DNA from: Anaerorudis sp964444915 | GTDB lineage: Bacteria > Bacteroidota > Bacteroidia > Bacteroidales > Dysgonomonadaceae | DNA length: 32,122 bases | Assembly (NCBI GenBank): GCA_964444915.1 | Contig: CAYUIY010000014.1 | Location: forward strand, 1-32,122 | Direction of reading: 5' to 3' | Made by a program: the position numbers and the translations under genes | Shown here: in pieces, positions 30,576 to 32,122 of the stretch | Numbering within the stretch: position 1 is the first letter of the stretch | Layout of the letters: each line of letters starts with the position of its first letter | The notes under the pieces: generated by a model | Database searches by the model: none | What the model was told of the DNA's origin: nothing | Seen by the model: only the letters and a program-made list of their open reading frames with translations

Positions 30576-32066
30576 TCAGTTCTCACAATGCGGCAAGCGT
30601 TGGAACGATGTGGGCGTCATGCCGAATTCTTTTTTGAAGGAACGCGAAAAATAGGCAAAATCGTTAAACCCGCAATCCATGGCAATCTCCCCGATGGGTT
30701 TTTGCAATTTCATCAGCAGTTTTTTTGCTTTGTTCAAGCGCACTTTCAGCACATAATTGCTGGTTGTAAGTCCTGTGGCGGCTTTTATTCTCCGATTGAG
30801 TTGCGATTGACTCAGGCACATTTCGGAAGCCAACAACGCAATAATATCGCCTGTTTTACCGCTCTCACGGTAAATAATATGGGTAACCCGTTCCAAAAAT
30901 TCCCTATCGGCACGATTGGGCACATCTTTTGTATGATTAGGATTTGAATCGGCCATAATCTGTGTGCAGTTTTCTCTGATTTGTTCCTTATCGTTCAACA
31001 ACTGTTCTATCACAGCAAACAATTCTTCATCGGAGAAAGGCTCGGAAAGAAAAGCATCGGCTCCGCATCTGCTGCCATATGCACGATCGTTGGCCGTCAA
31101 TTTCGATGTAATCAAAATTACGGGGATAAGGCCGGTATTGGCCGATTCTTTTATTTTTTTACACAACTTAAATCCGTTGACTATCGAGGAAAGCGCTTCG
31201 GCAATTATCAGGTCGGGCATGGCATTCGTAATTTCCCGAAGAGCTTCTTTTTCATTTTCCGCAGTCCGTACATTATATTTGCTTTGCAATACAGAAGCCA
31301 GTCGGTGTATCCGATTGTTGTTATCCATAACCATCAGCACAACCGGTTTGTTTGTTTTTCGGTTTTCCCTCGCGCCTGCACCAGTGGAGGAAACTGCATT
31401 GTTCTGGAGATGAGAAGACAACGGGGTTGTAGCATGCTCTTCTCTTTCGGAAGCAAAACGATGAGTTACGGGAAGAGTAACGGTGAAAACGGTTCCTTTA
31501 TGCGGTGCACTTTTCACTTCAATCCGCCCATTCAATTTCTCAACCAATTGTTTGGTGAAAAACAAATCGATATTATATACCTTATCTCCAACTTTTTCCG
31601 ATTGTTCGGGCAAGAATGCGCTAAACAGATACGGTAAATCTTTTTCCGGAATACATTCGCCCGTATCTGCTATGGTAATTATACATTTCCCCTGCGAATT
31701 GTCGCTGGCGATGGAGAACACAATTTTGTCGTACGCTCTGCACCGATTGATAGCATCACTCAACAGATTATTAATGATAATTCGCATATAATCGGGCGAA
31801 TAGTCCATTATGAGCGATTGGACCTCGTTTCGGAATATAAAGTCGATTTTTCTTGCCTCGGCATATCCCCGCATACATTCATATAAATAGCCGGCATAAA
31901 CCACCATATCGTCATGGATCTGCTTAGCGGGTTTGGGAGAATGGCGGATGGCTAAAGCAGAAAGAATTTCGTCGATATGAAACAACAAATTTTCCGACTC
32001 CCGGGAAAGAATATCCAGGTTGATCAGCGCCCGGCTCTTATCTTCTTTTTCGATGTTATTTTTCAA
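30576..32066 (-). CDS. Degenerate HATPase-REC-AraC regulator (C-terminal hybrid two-component-like)
   Basis: The layout is that of the cytoplasmic part of Bacteroidota hybrid two-component regulators: DHp-like helix (about 1-40), HATPase-like domain (about 70-200), linker, receiver (about 242-355) and AraC HTH (about 405-490, ending FSRSFKKEFGMTPTSFQRL). Catalytic residues are missing. There is no phospho-His helix. The N-box reads NNLLSDAIN with Asp104 for the key Asn, G1 is DTGECI with Cys for Gly, and the glycine-rich G2 loop is absent (VGDKVYNIDLFF). In the receiver the phospho-Asp is Glu290 (IIAEALSS) and the Lys is Ser341 (LSEPF). The DNA-binding part looks intact. The start is TTG at 32066; an in-frame stop lies at 32100-32102, so the sensor half is absent or in another frame. 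It may be a phosphorylation-independent regulator or a decaying gene. Confidence 0.7.
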   Translation of the reverse strand: MKNNIEKEDKSRALINLDILSRESENLLFHIDEILSALAIRHSPKPAKQIHDDMVVYAGYLYECMRGYAEARKIDFIFRNEVQSLIMDYSPDYMRIIINNLLSDAINRCRAYDKIVFSIASDNSQGKCIITIADTGECIPEKDLPYLFSAFLPEQSEKVGDKVYNIDLFFTKQLVEKLNGRIEVKSAPHKGTVFTVTLPVTHRFASEREEHATTPLSSHLQNNAVSSTGAGARENRKTNKPVVLMVMDNNNRIHRLASVLQSKYNVRTAENEKEALREITNAMPDLIIAEALSSIVNGFKLCKKIKESANTGLIPVILITSKLTANDRAYGSRCGADAFLSEPFSDEELFAVIEQLLNDKEQIRENCTQIMADSNPNHTKDVPNRADREFLERVTHIIYRESGKTGDIIALLASEMCLSQSQLNRRIKAATGLTTSNYVLKVRLNKAKKLLMKLQKPIGEIAMDCGFNDFAYFSRSFKKEFGMTPTSFQRLPHCEN

Positions 32067-32122
32067 TATATGAGTCCACTCCGAAAAGTCTCTGACTTTT
32101 TATTTTCAATCCGGAAGGGACG

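Noticed and set aside
30374..30637. Plus-strand 87-aa open frame in the gap before the curli promoter
   Set aside because: Overlaps the 3' end of the regulator gene, has no signal or family features and no promoter box.
1..32122. tRNA, rRNA genes, insertion sequences, prophage or origin
   Set aside because: No T-loop-like sequences with matching cloverleaf arms, transposase motifs, integrase or dnaA-box clusters were recognised by reading; a computed scan was not possible.

Overview
The window looks like chromosomal DNA of a Bacteroidota bacterium, most likely order Bacteroidales. The grounds are the gene orders gyrA-TPR protein, purM-prfA-pyrF and ftsX-DUF3098-uppP-truB-queA-folK, promoters resembling the Bacteroidota -7 box TAnnTTTG, A-rich leaders mostly without Shine-Dalgarno sites, and a C-terminal hybrid two-component-type regulator. 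The genus cannot be fixed from the sequence alone; Dysgonomonadaceae or a relative is a guess.

Positions 1-21600 are mostly core genome. On the + strand lie the 3' end of secA, a hairpin terminator, gyrA, an exported TPR protein, a repeat-rich intergenic patch (4359-4840), then purM-prfA-pyrF and an HD phosphohydrolase. On the - strand follow prs, a patatin/alpha-amylase pair with overlapping ends, the cell-envelope/RNA-modification operon ftsX-DUF3098-uppP-truB-queA-folK with a clear terminator, and cca. Divergent from cca is the Mg2+ transporter gene mgtE. Its short leader encodes a candidate 16-residue peptide, MDDDPYPNNFKYQQLL, followed by a hairpin, a second mini-ORF and a strong Shine-Dalgarno. 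This resembles in logic the enterobacterial MgtL Mg2+-sensing leader peptide and is the most interesting regulatory find. An unassigned lipoprotein gene follows mgtE.

Positions about 21640-30310 hold an accessory functional-amyloid (curli, type VIII secretion) cluster on the - strand. In transcription order it is: a small exported protein with two curlin-like motifs; two curlin-repeat proteins (340 and 671 aa) with nearly identical signal-peptide DNA; two smaller curlin-repeat proteins that are nucleator candidates; CsgE; CsgF; a CsgG with an extra C-terminal beta-barrel-like domain; a lipoprotein with a carboxypeptidase-regulatory-like and an Fn3-like domain; and an AraC-type regulator. The curlins would be exported by the CsgG pore with CsgE and CsgF and would polymerise on the surface. 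No csgC/csgH or csgD homologue was recognised.

Upstream of the cluster on the same strand is a 496-aa HATPase-REC-AraC protein in which the kinase and receiver catalytic residues appear replaced (Glu at the phospho-Asp position). It could be a phosphorylation-independent regulator of the amyloid cluster, or a decaying gene; its 5' end is near the window edge. A perfect 22-bp palindrome lies between it and the first curlin gene.
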